Positions 8,289-17,909 of a stretch of DNA of 64,000 bases are shown here, in pieces. Position 1 is the stretch's first letter. Every line of letters starts with the position of its first letter. The stretch lies in NCBI RefSeq assembly GCF_900115245.1, contig NZ_FOVT01000008.1, positions 124,001-188,000 of the forward strand, read 5' to 3'. Under the pieces are notes generated by a model. That model saw nothing but the letters and a program-made list of their open reading frames with translations, searched no databases and was not told the DNA's origin. Source of the stretch: Mesorhizobium sp. NFR06. GTDB lineage: Bacteria; Pseudomonadota; Alphaproteobacteria; Rhizobiales; Rhizobiaceae. The position numbers and the translations under genes were made by a program.

Positions 8289-10502
8289 ATGGGGTTGGTG
8301 ACTTGGGGACGGACGGGCCTGGCGGGCGATAACGCAGGCTCGGGCTTCCGATCGTTGGCACGGGCAATGGCTATACTGATGACCGGTTCGGCGGCAATCG
8401 CGCTTGGCGCACTGGCGGCAAAAGCACAGCAGGCCGCGCAACCGACCAGTCAACAGCCCGACCAAAAGAAGAGAGCTGACGAGAAAGCATCCGGCGACAC
8501 CACGCTGCTCGACAAGATCCTCGTCATCAGCCGCACCGGCGAAACGGCGATCCAGTCGCTGGCTTCCGCCAGCCATGTCGGCCAGGAACAACTTGACCGC
8601 CGCATGGCGACGACGCCGAACGAGATGCTGCTCGGCGTGCCCGGCGTCACCGTGCAGGCCGACGCGCGGCGTGTCAGCTCCAGCATCAACATCCGCGGCC
8701 TGCAGGATTTCGGCCGTGTCGCGGTGATCGTCGACGGCGCCCGGCAGGATTTCCAGCGCTCGGACCATGGCACGCAGTCGACCTTCTATGTCGATCCCGA
8801 GCTCATCAAGTCGGTCGACGTCATCCGCGGCCCGGTCGCCAACACCTACGGCTCCGGCGCCATCGGCGGCGTCGTTTTCTTCGACACCAAGGACGCCGAT
8901 GATTTCCTCAAGCCGGATGAGACATGGGCCGGGTCGCTGACCGGGCGCTATGAAAGCAACGGCAAAGGCTGGACCACCAGCGCCACCGGCGCCTACCGGA
9001 TCAACGAGAACTGGGATGTTCTCGGCAACATCGTCTACCGCAACTACGGCGACTACAAGAACGGCGGCGGCGACACCGTGGCCGGCACCGGCTTCGATGT
9101 GTTGAGCGGCCTGCTCAAGACCACCATTCGCCCGACCGAAAACAGCGAACTGAAGCTGGGCTGGGTCGGCTCCAGCGATGGATGGACGGAGACCAGCGGC
9201 AGCGTGCCGGTCAATGACGTCGACCTGAAGTCGAACACTTTCACGGTCCGCTACAACATCACCGACGATGCCAGGAGCTGGCTCGACCTCCACATCAACG
9301 CCTCCTACAACAAGACCAATCTGGACCTGACGACGCTTACCGCGCAGAATCGTTTCGATCCGGTCACCGGCTTGCCCGTGGTGCTGCCGGTAGGCTCGCT
9401 GTCGACCTTCGATGTCGGCACGACCGGCGTCGACATCTGGAACACCTCGCGCTTCGACACAGCCGGCGTCGCGCATGAGCTGACCTATGGCGGCGACTGG
9501 GTCGGCGACGATGTCGAGACGGGCGGCACGGCCGGCGGCGACTCCTTCTATACGCCGTCCGGCAAGCGCAATGTCTCCGGCGCCTACGTCCAGGACAAGC
9601 TGACCTGGGAGTGGCTCGAGGTCATTGCCGGCCTGCGCTACGACAACTACAGCCTGAAGGATTCCGAACACGAGACATCCGGCGACCGGGTGTCGCCGCG
9701 CATCACCGTCGGCGTCTCGCCCTTCGAAAGTGCCGGTCTGGCTGGTCTGCAATTCTACGGCACCTATGCGGAAGGCTACCGCTCGCCCTCGCTGACCGAG
9801 ACGCTGATCAGCGGCAACCATCCGGCCGGCGTCAGCTTTCCGTTCCTGCCCAACCCGAACCTCAAGCCCGAGACCGGCAAGACCGTCGAGTTCGGCGTCA
9901 ACTACAAGCAGAACGACATCTTCGAGGGCGGCGACGCGCTGCGGCTCAAGGCCGCCTACTTCAACAACAATGTCGACGACTATATCGACGGCGTGACGCT
10001 CTCGCCCTTCGACCCGACCAGCGGCTGCCCGTTCGGCCCCGGCATTCCGATCTGCTTCCAGTACCAGAACTTCGCCAAGGCCAAGATCAACGGTTTCGAG
10101 CTGGAAAGCGTCTATGATGCCGGCTGGGGCTATGCGGGCCTGTCGGCCTCAATCATCAACGGCCACACCATCTCCTACGAAGGCGAGCGGGCCGATCTGG
10201 CGACCATCCCCTCCTCCCAGGTTACGGCCCAGCTTGGCTTCCGCTTCCTCGAGGACAAGCTGACCGTCGGCGGCGAAGTGCAGCACAACGGCAAGCCCAA
10301 GGGCAATGCGGTGGCCAAGGACTATACGCTGGTCAACGCCTTCGCCAGCTACCAGGCGACCGACAATCTCAAGCTCGACTTCCGCGCCGACAATCTGTTC
10401 GACGTCAAATACACCAACCCGCTCAACGGAAGCACGACCGCCGTCCTCTACGAACCCGGCGTCACGCTGAAGCTGGCGGCGACCATGCGCTTTGGGGGCT
10501 AA
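8289..10502 (+). CDS. hmuR: TonB-dependent outer-membrane haem receptor HmuR
   Basis: Outer-membrane receptor of 737 residues. A signal peptide ('AILMTGSAAIALGALAAKAQ') is followed by the plug domain ('SSSINIRGLQDFGRVAVIVD', 'VIRGPVANTYGSGAIGGVV') and a long beta-barrel ending in the usual aromatic-poor strand ('LKLAATMRFGG'). The haem-receptor YRSP/NPNL pair is present at residues 497-500 and 522-525 with a histidine at 511 between them, the arrangement that marks haem receptors. It moves haem across the outer membrane using TonB. The start has GGAG eight bases upstream; an upstream ATG at 8235 would add eighteen unlikely residues. Divergent from hmuP, likely iron-repressed. Confidence 0.93.
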   Translation: MGLVTWGRTGLAGDNAGSGFRSLARAMAILMTGSAAIALGALAAKAQQAAQPTSQQPDQKKRADEKASGDTTLLDKILVISRTGETAIQSLASASHVGQEQLDRRMATTPNEMLLGVPGVTVQADARRVSSSINIRGLQDFGRVAVIVDGARQDFQRSDHGTQSTFYVDPELIKSVDVIRGPVANTYGSGAIGGVVFFDTKDADDFLKPDETWAGSLTGRYESNGKGWTTSATGAYRINENWDVLGNIVYRNYGDYKNGGGDTVAGTGFDVLSGLLKTTIRPTENSELKLGWVGSSDGWTETSGSVPVNDVDLKSNTFTVRYNITDDARSWLDLHINASYNKTNLDLTTLTAQNRFDPVTGLPVVLPVGSLSTFDVGTTGVDIWNTSRFDTAGVAHELTYGGDWVGDDVETGGTAGGDSFYTPSGKRNVSGAYVQDKLTWEWLEVIAGLRYDNYSLKDSEHETSGDRVSPRITVGVSPFESAGLAGLQFYGTYAEGYRSPSLTETLISGNHPAGVSFPFLPNPNLKPETGKTVEFGVNYKQNDIFEGGDALRLKAAYFNNNVDDYIDGVTLSPFDPTSGCPFGPGIPICFQYQNFAKAKINGFELESVYDAGWGYAGLSASIINGHTISYEGERADLATIPSSQVTAQLGFRFLEDKLTVGGEVQHNGKPKGNAVAKDYTLVNAFASYQATDNLKLDFRADNLFDVKYTNPLNGSTTAVLYEPGVTLKLAATMRFGG

Positions 10503-10508
10503 GCAGAC

Positions 10509-10961
10509 ATGCGCAGCCTGACGACATCGCTTCGTCTCTTGACCTCGGCGCTGGCGATGTCGCTCGGCCTTGTGCCGGCGTGGGTCCAGTCCGCGCCGGC
10601 CCCTGCTCCAGATCCGGCATTGAGTCTCGGACTCAACGCCGCGCAGCCTTCCGACAAGGGCTGCCGGCTGACCTTCGTCGTCAACAACGCGCTCGGCGCC
10701 AACCTGTCGAAGGCGGCTTTCGAGATCGCGCTGTTCAACGAGGCCGGCGTCGTCGACCGGCCGACCGTGCTCGATTTCAAGGACCTGCCGGCCGGCAAGA
10801 CCAAGGTCGCGCGCTTCGACCTCGCCGGCGCCGAGTGTGGCAAGGTCAGCCGCGTGCTGATCAACAGCGCGACCGAATGCGCCGGCGATGGCGTAGAGCC
10901 GGCGGCCTGCATGCGCGCGTTGAAGACTTCGACCAAGACCGCCATCGCTTTCGCCGAATAG
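10509..10961 (+). CDS. Small exported protein between hmuR and tonB, function unknown
   Basis: Product of 150 residues with a signal peptide (charged start, then 'LLTSALAMSLGLVPAWVQSA'). The mature part contains four cysteines (in 'KGCRLTFVVNNALG', 'AECGKVSR', 'ATECAGD' and 'AACMRAL') and looks like a beta-rich periplasmic domain. I do not recognise a named family. It starts six bases after the hmuR stop, so it is almost certainly co-transcribed with the haem receptor and is a candidate accessory factor for haem uptake. The cysteine pairs could form disulfides in the periplasm. Confidence 0.8.
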   Translation: MRSLTTSLRLLTSALAMSLGLVPAWVQSAPAPAPDPALSLGLNAAQPSDKGCRLTFVVNNALGANLSKAAFEIALFNEAGVVDRPTVLDFKDLPAGKTKVARFDLAGAECGKVSRVLINSATECAGDGVEPAACMRALKTSTKTAIAFAE

Positions 10962-11089
10962 AGGTGGGATTGAATCCGGCCTTCCCGCATGACGCCATGG
11001 CCCGGCCCGCCCACGGTCCGCCGCCATGGGCGGCAACCGATCTTGATTTGACAAGCCTATGTCACGCGCGGCAGGTCTCCGCGCGAGAC

Positions 11090-12070
11090 ATGCAGGACAT
11101 CAATCACCCTTCCGATGCAGGCAGTGAACTGGCGATCACGCCGGCCAAGCCGCTCATGCAGGCGCGGCAATCCGCCGGAGACCGCAGATGGACGGTGGCA
11201 ATCCTCGCCTCCGGCCTGCTCCATGGCGCCGCGGCAGCGGCGTTTCTGATCGCCCCCGCCGGGACATTCGACTCCGCAGACGCAATACGGGCCGAGGGCG
11301 CCGACCGGTCCGGCCCCAGCGTCATCGGCAGCGCCTTGGATGACCAGGCTTCCGGCGCGGTGGATGTCACCTTGGTGCCCGATCCGCAGCCTGCGAAACG
11401 CAAGGCCGCGCAGTCCAGACCGCCAGCCGAGGCGCTGCAGCCGGCAAGCCAACCGGTGGCGCCGGAGCCTCCGCCGGAAGCCGTCGAAGATGCCGCTTCC
11501 GTGCCCGAAATTCTGGCGCCCGATATTCTGGCGGCGGCCACCCCGCGCCAGGATGATCAGAGCGTTCACGCGCGAAGCGAGCCGACGCCTGCTGCCGAAA
11601 CGCAACGCACCGCAGCGCGCCCTGGCGAGCCCGAGCAGCCGCCGGCCGCGAGCGCACCATCGAGTGCGCCGGCCGGATCGGCGGGACCAAGCGAGACCTT
11701 TGAACCGCGCGGCGCGGCGGATGGCGATACCCGCGATGCGCCGGCTGTCGCCAGCAAGGGCAAGAAACAGGACGCCGCCGGCAACGCCCTGGAATCCCGC
11801 TACAGCGGTGAAATCCAGAAAAAGCTGGCCCGCGCCAACCGTCGCGTTTCGAAGTCGGTCCAGGCAAAAGCTCGCAACAATGCCAGGGTGGTTTTCGTCG
11901 TCGCGGCCGATGGCAGCATCAGCGACGTCCAGCTCGCCGAAAGTTCGGGATCCGCCGAGCTCGACGAATTCGCGTTGACGCTGGTGCGCAAGCAGGCGCC
12001 GTTCCCTCCCATTCCACCCGAGACCGGACGGTCGAGCTGGGTGTTCAGAGCCCGGATCGGCCCTTTTTAG
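11090..12070 (+). CDS. tonB: TonB-family energy transducer
   Basis: Product of 326 residues in the TonB layout. A single N-terminal membrane anchor spans about residues 34-54, containing 'SGLLHGAAAAAF' with Ser41 and His45 (the SHLS-type motif that contacts ExbB/ExbD). A long Pro/Ala/Glu-rich periplasmic spacer follows, then a C-terminal TonB domain ('VVFVVAADGSISDVQLAESS', 'VRKQAPFPPIPP'). It should energise HmuR. No exbB or exbD is in the window. The start is uncertain: the frame is open well upstream, and an ATG at 10999 is possible. A TGACA-N6-TGTCA palindrome at 11049-11064 lies just before the chosen start. Confidence 0.87.
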   Translation: MQDINHPSDAGSELAITPAKPLMQARQSAGDRRWTVAILASGLLHGAAAAAFLIAPAGTFDSADAIRAEGADRSGPSVIGSALDDQASGAVDVTLVPDPQPAKRKAAQSRPPAEALQPASQPVAPEPPPEAVEDAASVPEILAPDILAAATPRQDDQSVHARSEPTPAAETQRTAARPGEPEQPPAASAPSSAPAGSAGPSETFEPRGAADGDTRDAPAVASKGKKQDAAGNALESRYSGEIQKKLARANRRVSKSVQAKARNNARVVFVVAADGSISDVQLAESSGSAELDEFALTLVRKQAPFPPIPPETGRSSWVFRARIGPF

Positions 12071-12118
12071 GCCTTCGCATCCTAAACGTCTGAATTCGTC
12101 CGTTGCGAAAGGAAGCCA

Positions 12119-12422
12119 ATGTACATCGCCATGAACCCAGAACGGCTCGGAAGAAGCCTTCGAGGACGTCTGGAAGAACCGCGACTCCAGCCTCTCCGAA
12201 ATGCAGGGTTTCAAGGAGTTCCACTTGCTGCGCGGCCCGGTCAACGAGACCGAGGGCTACACGCTCTTCGCCTCACATACCGTCTGGGCAAGCCAGGAGG
12301 ATTTCATCGCCTGGACGAAATCGGAGAATTTCCGCGCCGCCCACCGCAATGCCGGAGGCTCGAAGGTCCACTATCTCGGCCACCCTCAGTTCGAGGGCTT
12401 TTCGGTCGTCGAAGGCGCCTGA
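12119..12422 (+). pseudogene. IsdG-type haem monooxygenase (HmuD/HmuQ-like), frameshifted
   Basis: A start MYIAMN with AAAGGAAG upstream is followed by an immediate change of frame. From about 12134 the other frame reads 'NGSEEAFEDVWKNRDSSLSE' and 'MQGFKEFHLLRGPVNETEGY', continuing to the stop at 12422. Together they resemble one antibiotic-biosynthesis-monooxygenase/IsdG protein of about 100 residues whose catalytic Asn (residue 6), Trp and His are all still readable. About fourteen bases that would encode the RFKV-type continuation of strand one appear to be missing. No alternative start was found in the second frame before Met at 12201. Rhizobial HmuQ/HmuD cleave haem to release iron. A sequencing error remains possible. 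Confidence 0.7.
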
Positions 12423-12464
12423 GACGCCGCTATCTCTCGGCGGCGGCTTGTGGTCCTTTGCCTG

Positions 12465-15400
12465 TTATGCGGCTGCCAGCAGGCTGGCATTGCCGCCGGC
12501 CGCCGTCGTATCGACGCATACCGCGCGCTCATGCGCATAGGCCGCCGGGTTCAGCACCTCGCTGACCAGCGGCACGATCGGCCCGGAGCGCTCGGCGATC
12601 ACCTTGCGCACGATGCGCGCCGCTTCCGGCGTGCCGGAGAAGGCGACGACATCGACACGCAGCGAACGCGCCTCGACGGGGTCCGGCCGGCCATCGAGAG
12701 CAGCGAGCGGCAGGCCCTTGCCGGTCAGCGCCGACAGCGCCGCAGGCGCGCCTGGCGCGACCGCCAGCACGGCGTTGCCGGCCGCGAGGGCCTGGATCGT
12801 CTGGGCCAGCAGCGTCTCGGCATCCGGCCCGAGGCAGAGCACTCGGCCGCGCGGTGCCAGCGACAGCGTGTTGGCCTCGCCGGTCGGCCCGGGCAGGTCG
12901 ACCTGGCCGAAATCGAGGCTCGCCGCCGCGGCAATCGCCGCCGCCCCCTTGCCACGCAGATGCTTGCGCAGGATCGCGACCCGATCCGGCCGCGTCGACC
13001 AGCCGCCCAGCGCCGGATCCGGCAAATTGTCGGCAAGCTCGGTCGCGGTCACCTTGTGGCCCTCGCCAAGCTCGGTGCCGGCCTCGGGCCCCTTGCGGAA
13101 GCGGCGCAGATAATGCGGCCCCCCGGCCTTTGGCCCGGTGCCCGACAGCCCTTCGCCGCCAAACGGCTGCGAACCGACGACGGCGCCGATCTGGTTGCGG
13201 TTGACATAGATATTGCCGGCATGGATGCCGTCGACGAAATGCTGAACCCGGCCCTCGATACGGGTGTGCAGGCCGAAGGTCAGGCCGTAGCCCTTGCGAT
13301 TGATGGCGGCGATCACGGCGTCGATCTCGTCGGCGTCGAAGGTCGCGACATGCAGCACTGGGCCGAACACCTCGCGCTCCATCTCCTCGATTCCCCTGAC
13401 GCGGAAGACATGCGGCGCGACGAAACGGCCGCTTGCCGGCGCTGCGAGCCTTGCGATCAGCCTGCCCTCCAGCCCCTTCTTCTTGCAGTAGTCGCTGATC
13501 GAGGCTTGCGCCGCGTCGTCGATGACCGGGCCGACATCGGTCGAGATCAGCCAGGGGTTGCCGACATTGAGCGCTTCCATCGCTCCTTTCAGCATCTCCA
13601 GCATCTTCTTCTCGACATCCTTCTGCACATAGAGCACGCGCAGCGCCGAGCAGCGCTGGCCGGCGCTCTGGAAGGCCGAAGCCAGGATATCGCGCACCGC
13701 CTGTTCGGGCAGCGCGGTGGAATCGACGATCATCGCATTCAAGCCACCCGTCTCCGCGATGAGCATGGCATCGGGCGCGGCGGTTTCGGCCAGTTGCTTC
13801 TCGATCAGCTTGGCGACCTCGGTCGAGCCGGTGAAGCAGACGCCGGCAATGCGCGAGTCAGCGGTGAGCGGCGCGCCGACCGAGGGGCCGTCGCCCGGCA
13901 GCAACTGGATGACATCCTCCGGCACGCCGGCCTCGCGCAGCATTTCGACGGCGCGGAAGGCGATCAGCGGCGTCTGTTCGGCGGGCTTGGCGATCACCGA
14001 ATTGCCGGTGACCAGCGCGGCGGCGATCTGGCCGGTGAAGATCGCCAGCGGGAAATTCCATGGCGAGATGCAGACGATCGCGCCGCGCGCTTGCGTGCCC
14101 GCTTCGGCATTCGCCGCCTCGGCCGCGTAATAACGCAGGAAGTCGACCGCCTCGCGCACCTCGGCGACGCCGTCGGCCAGCGACTTGCCGGCTTCGCGCG
14201 TCGCGAGCGCAAAAAACTCGGCCGCGTTGGCTTCATAGAGATCGGCGGCGCGGTTGAGGATCGCGGCGCGCTCGGCAACCGGACGCTTTGCCCAGGCCGG
14301 TTGGGCGTCGACGGCGATGCGCACGGCGATCGCCACCTGCTTGGCCGCGGCCTCGTGCACCGTACCGACGATTTCGTCGGGCTTGGCTGGATTGACGATC
14401 TGGCGCGGCTGGCCGTAACCGGCGGCGCGCGTGACCGGCTTGGCATGCCACCGGTCCGCCCCGGCAAATTCCGCCCTCGCTTTGTCGAGGGCCGCGAGCG
14501 TCACGGGATCGGTGATGTCGAATCCTTTGGAATTGCGCCGATTGGCGCCAAAGATCGCGGCGGGAGGCGCGATCGCGGGATTGGCGGCGGGACCCTGTGT
14601 CTCGACGGCTTCGAGCGGATCGCGCGCGATCTCTTCCGGCTCGACCTCCTCGTCGGTCAACTGATGGACGAAGGAGGAGTTGGCGCCGTTTTCCAACAGC
14701 CGCCGCACCAGATAGGCAAGCAGGTCGGAATGGGCGCCGACCGGCGCATAGATGCGGCAGCGCGTGCCTTCGGCCTGCCGCACCGTTTCATGCAATGCCT
14801 CGCCCATGCCGTGCAGGCGCTGGAACTCGAAGCTGTCGCGATCCTTCGCCATCGACAGGATGGCGGCGACCGTGTGCGCGTTATGCGTGGCGAACTGCGG
14901 GTAGATGCGGTCGGTCATTGACAGCAGCTTTTTCGCGCAGGCGAGATAGGAAACATCGGTGTTGGCCTTGCGGGTGAAGACCGGATAGCCGGACAGGCCG
15001 AGCGTCTGCGCCCGCTTGATCTCGGTGTCCCAATAGGCGCCCTTCACCAGCCGCACCATGATCCGGCGGTCATACTTTTTTGCCAGCGCGTAGAGCCAGT
15101 CGATGGTGAAAGCCGCGCGCGGGCCGTAAGCCTGGACGACGACGCCGAAGCCGTCCCATCCGGCGAGTTCCGGCTCGGCCAATACTCTCGCGATAACGTC
15201 GAGCGACAGGTCGAGCCGGTCGGCTTCCTCGGCATCGATGTTGAGGCCCATGCGCGAATGCCGCGCCGCAAGCGCCAGCGACAGAAGCCGCTCGGCCATC
15301 ACCGGCAGCATCTTTTCCCGCTGCGACACCTCGTAGCGCGGATGCAGCGCCGAGAGCTTGACCGAAATGCCGTGATTGTAACGAATGTCGGGGCCGTTCG

Positions 15401-16073
15401 ACCCGGAATCGAGCGAGGAGATCGCATCCGCATAGGCCCGGTGGTAGCGCAGCGCGTCGGCTTCGGTGCGCGCGGCCTCGCCCAGCATGTCGAAGGAATA
15501 GAAATAGCCCTTCTGCGTCATCGGCCGGCCGCGCTTGACGGCCTCGGCGATGGTGCGGCCGAGCACGAACTGCTCGCCCATCTCGCGCATCGCCGCCGCC
15601 ACGGCCTTGCGGATCACCGGCTCGCCAAGCCTGCGCACCATTGCGCGCAGCGTGCCTTCGATGCCGCCCTCGCCTTCGTCAAGCACGCGGCCGGTCAGCA
15701 TCAGCGCCCAGGTCGAGGCGTTGACGAAAATCGAGGTCGAACCGCCCGAATGCGCCGACCAGTCATGCGGCGCGATCTTGTCGGCGATGAGATCGTCCAT
15801 TGTCTCGGCGTCGGGCACGCGCAGCAGCGCCTCGGCGAGACACATCAGTGCCACGCCTTCCTTGGTCGACAGGCCGTATGCCGAGAGAAAGACCTCCATC
15901 AGCCTGGGATCGGTCGAGCCGCGCACCGCGCGCACCAGATCGGCGGCGCGTGCCGAGATCGCCTTGCGCTCTTCGGCCGAAAGCCCGGCCGCCGCGGACA
16001 GCCGCTTCACCGCCTCGTCTTCGTCGGGAAGGTAATTGGCGCGGATCTGCTGGCGGATGGCATCGAGCGGCAT
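12465..16073 (-). CDS. putA: Bifunctional proline dehydrogenase / glutamate-semialdehyde dehydrogenase PutA
   Basis: Very large enzyme of 1202 residues. The N-terminal half is the FAD-dependent proline dehydrogenase barrel ('GLNIDAEEADRLDLSLDVIA', 'RLVKGAYWDTEIKRAQ', 'FATHNAHTVAAIL'). The C-terminal half is the NAD-dependent P5C dehydrogenase, with 'CISPWNFPLAIFTGQIAAAL', 'FTGSTEVAK', the acid in 'IAETGGLNAM' and the catalytic cysteine in 'SAGQRCSALR'. Together they oxidise proline to glutamate. There is no N-terminal ribbon-helix-helix DNA-binding domain, so this PutA should not regulate itself; the divergent AsnC-type gene fills that role. The start MPLDAIRQQ was preferred over an upstream GTG. 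Confidence 0.95.
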   Translation of the reverse strand: MPLDAIRQQIRANYLPDEDEAVKRLSAAAGLSAEERKAISARAADLVRAVRGSTDPRLMEVFLSAYGLSTKEGVALMCLAEALLRVPDAETMDDLIADKIAPHDWSAHSGGSTSIFVNASTWALMLTGRVLDEGEGGIEGTLRAMVRRLGEPVIRKAVAAAMREMGEQFVLGRTIAEAVKRGRPMTQKGYFYSFDMLGEAARTEADALRYHRAYADAISSLDSGSNGPDIRYNHGISVKLSALHPRYEVSQREKMLPVMAERLLSLALAARHSRMGLNIDAEEADRLDLSLDVIARVLAEPELAGWDGFGVVVQAYGPRAAFTIDWLYALAKKYDRRIMVRLVKGAYWDTEIKRAQTLGLSGYPVFTRKANTDVSYLACAKKLLSMTDRIYPQFATHNAHTVAAILSMAKDRDSFEFQRLHGMGEALHETVRQAEGTRCRIYAPVGAHSDLLAYLVRRLLENGANSSFVHQLTDEEVEPEEIARDPLEAVETQGPAANPAIAPPAAIFGANRRNSKGFDITDPVTLAALDKARAEFAGADRWHAKPVTRAAGYGQPRQIVNPAKPDEIVGTVHEAAAKQVAIAVRIAVDAQPAWAKRPVAERAAILNRAADLYEANAAEFFALATREAGKSLADGVAEVREAVDFLRYYAAEAANAEAGTQARGAIVCISPWNFPLAIFTGQIAAALVTGNSVIAKPAEQTPLIAFRAVEMLREAGVPEDVIQLLPGDGPSVGAPLTADSRIAGVCFTGSTEVAKLIEKQLAETAAPDAMLIAETGGLNAMIVDSTALPEQAVRDILASAFQSAGQRCSALRVLYVQKDVEKKMLEMLKGAMEALNVGNPWLISTDVGPVIDDAAQASISDYCKKKGLEGRLIARLAAPASGRFVAPHVFRVRGIEEMEREVFGPVLHVATFDADEIDAVIAAINRKGYGLTFGLHTRIEGRVQHFVDGIHAGNIYVNRNQIGAVVGSQPFGGEGLSGTGPKAGGPHYLRRFRKGPEAGTELGEGHKVTATELADNLPDPALGGWSTRPDRVAILRKHLRGKGAAAIAAAASLDFGQVDLPGPTGEANTLSLAPRGRVLCLGPDAETLLAQTIQALAAGNAVLAVAPGAPAALSALTGKGLPLAALDGRPDPVEARSLRVDVVAFSGTPEAARIVRKVIAERSGPIVPLVSEVLNPAAYAHERAVCVDTTAAGGNASLLAAA

Positions 16074-16237
16074 GTCGGGTCCATGAAAACGAGCAACGGG
16101 GAGCGGTCCGGCGGCCACCGGACCGAATGGCGCAAGCTAGCACAGCTGCGAATTCCAGTCGGTCCGAAGAAATCGACAATATAGCCCATTCGATCTATCA
16201 TATAGGCTCAATTCCCATCATTTTGACTGCCAGATCG

Positions 16238-16690
16238 ATGACTGAAGACCAATTGGACCGCATCGACCGCAACATCCTCGCCGCCCTCGGACGCGACGGC
16301 CGGCTTTCCATGTCAGAGCTGGCGACCAAGGTCGGCCTTTCGAAGACACCGGTGCAGGCGCGCGTGAAGCGGCTGGAGAAGGACGGCTACATAAGGGGCT
16401 ATCGCGCCGTCATCGACCGCGAGCGCATGGGCGAAGGCCATGTCGCCTTCGTCCAGGTGAAGTTGTCGGACACACGCTCGGCAGCGCTCGATGCCTTCAA
16501 TCGCGCCGTTCAGGGTGTGCCGGAGATCGAGCAATGCCACATGATGGCGTCGAGCTTCGACTACCTCCTGAAGGTGCGCACCACCGACATCGCCGCCTAT
16601 CGCCGGGTGCTCGGCGAGCGCATCTCGGCCCTGCCGCATGTCGCCCAGACGTCGACCTTCGTGGCGATGGAAACTGTGAAGGACCGCTGA
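16238..16690 (+). CDS. putR: Lrp/AsnC-family regulator, likely proline-responsive PutR
   Basis: Product of 150 residues: helix-turn-helix at about 8-50 ('DRNILAALGRDGRLSMSELA', 'VGLSKTPVQARVKRLE') and a C-terminal RAM ligand domain with 'GVPEIEQCHMMASSFDYLLK'. It is divergent from putA across a 164-base, noticeably AT-rich gap, the arrangement of PutR-putA pairs in alphaproteobacteria, where PutR activates putA when proline is present. Assignment of proline as ligand rests on the neighbour. The gene converges on the peroxidase gene with three bases between them. Confidence 0.88.
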   Translation: MTEDQLDRIDRNILAALGRDGRLSMSELATKVGLSKTPVQARVKRLEKDGYIRGYRAVIDRERMGEGHVAFVQVKLSDTRSAALDAFNRAVQGVPEIEQCHMMASSFDYLLKVRTTDIAAYRRVLGERISALPHVAQTSTFVAMETVKDR

Positions 16691-16693
16691 CCC

Positions 16694-17902
16694 TTACTCC
16701 GACAGCGTCTTGAGAAACGCCACCAGGGCCGTGCGCTCGCGGTCGGACAGATCGAGCGGATGCACCTCCGACACACCTTCAACCGCAGGCGGCGCCCTCG
16801 AATAATGCGCCACAACCTCGTCGAGCGACGAGAACTGCCCGGCATGCATGTAAGGCGGTCGGCTTGCGGCGCCGCGCAGTGACGGCGTCTTGTAGGCGCG
16901 CACGATTTGCGGACCGTCCTTGACCATGAAACGCAGCTCGCGGCAGGCGCTTTCATCGCCGTCGCGGAATTTGCCGAGACAGTTGAACGGATCGGCCTCG
17001 ACTTGCGCCACGGCATCGACCCGCCCGCGATCCAGCGGCAAGCCGTTGACCGGCGGCACGCCGGTGTTGTGGAAGGAATTGTCGGTGAAGCGCGGTCCGT
17101 TGTGGCAGGTCACGCAATTCGCTTTGCCGATGAAGAGTTTCAGCCCAAGGATCTCTTCGGGTGAGAACGCCGCGTCACCTTGCGGCGCTGCGCCGGTCGC
17201 AAGATCGATGGCGAAACGATCGAAGCGCGTTTGCGCAGGCTCGATCGAGCGCTCGAAGGCGGCGATCGCCTTGCCGATATTGGCATAGACGCGATTGACA
17301 TCCTCTTGCTGGCCCGCGGGCATGGCGTTCCACGCCGCCTTCTCGGCGTCGCCGCCGAGTGGGCTGGCATTGGCCGGCACGGTCGAGAGATCGGGCAGCG
17401 GTCCGAAGATGCGCTCATAGCGTTCGCCGAACCGCTTCTTGATGTAATGCGCGAAGGCGGCCCGGTTGCCGGCCTGTTCCAGCGGATTTTCAAGCGGCGT
17501 CAGCGCCTGCGCCCACAGGCTGTCGCGCCTCCCGTCCCAGAAGAACCACGGATTGCGCGCCACGCCGGCCAGCGGCATGGTGCGCCGGTTGGTGCGGCTG
17601 ACGCCGACCGCCTGCGGCAGGTCGTCCTGGAACTGCCGGTCGATCTTATGGCAGGTCGAGCACGACACCGTGCCGTCGCGGCTCATGCCGACATCGAAGA
17701 ACAGCGTCGAGCCGAGCGCGGCAGCAGCCGGCACATCCGCGTACCGGTTCGTGGTGTCCGGTTTCAGCGAAGGCAGCGTGTTGAGTGCCAGCGAGGCGAT
17801 GGTCTTCTTCTCGGCGTCGCTGAACTGCGGCCCGCCGCAGCCGCCCAGCAGGGCGAGAGCGGCCAAAACAAGCAGGCTCATCACGCTGGCCAGACGCCTC
17901 AT
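16694..17902 (-). CDS. Di-haem cytochrome c peroxidase/MauG-family lipoprotein
   Basis: Product of 402 residues. A lipoprotein signal ends 'LALLGGCGG' with Cys22 as the lipidation site. Two haem c attachment motifs are clear: CSTCH at 81-85 and CVTCH at 263-267. 'NRRTMPLAGVARNPWFFWDG' and 'YKTPSLRGAASRPPYMHAG' are typical of the peroxidase/MauG superfamily. It would act on the periplasmic face of a membrane, reducing peroxide or oxidising a protein partner. The FixH-like gene lies seven bases upstream on the same strand, so they form a two-gene operon. The exact substrate is unknown; MauG-like oxidation is an alternative to peroxidase activity. Confidence 0.9.
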   Translation of the reverse strand: MRRLASVMSLLVLAALALLGGCGGPQFSDAEKKTIASLALNTLPSLKPDTTNRYADVPAAAALGSTLFFDVGMSRDGTVSCSTCHKIDRQFQDDLPQAVGVSRTNRRTMPLAGVARNPWFFWDGRRDSLWAQALTPLENPLEQAGNRAAFAHYIKKRFGERYERIFGPLPDLSTVPANASPLGGDAEKAAWNAMPAGQQEDVNRVYANIGKAIAAFERSIEPAQTRFDRFAIDLATGAAPQGDAAFSPEEILGLKLFIGKANCVTCHNGPRFTDNSFHNTGVPPVNGLPLDRGRVDAVAQVEADPFNCLGKFRDGDESACRELRFMVKDGPQIVRAYKTPSLRGAASRPPYMHAGQFSSLDEVVAHYSRAPPAVEGVSEVHPLDLSDRERTALVAFLKTLSE

Positions 17903-17909
17903 TGCCCGC

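Noticed and set aside
12450..14921. 823-codon open frame on the plus strand opposite putA
   Set aside because: It mirrors the putA coding frame, is very rich in Arg, Gly and His, has no recognisable domain and no ribosome site. It is a by-product of high GC content.
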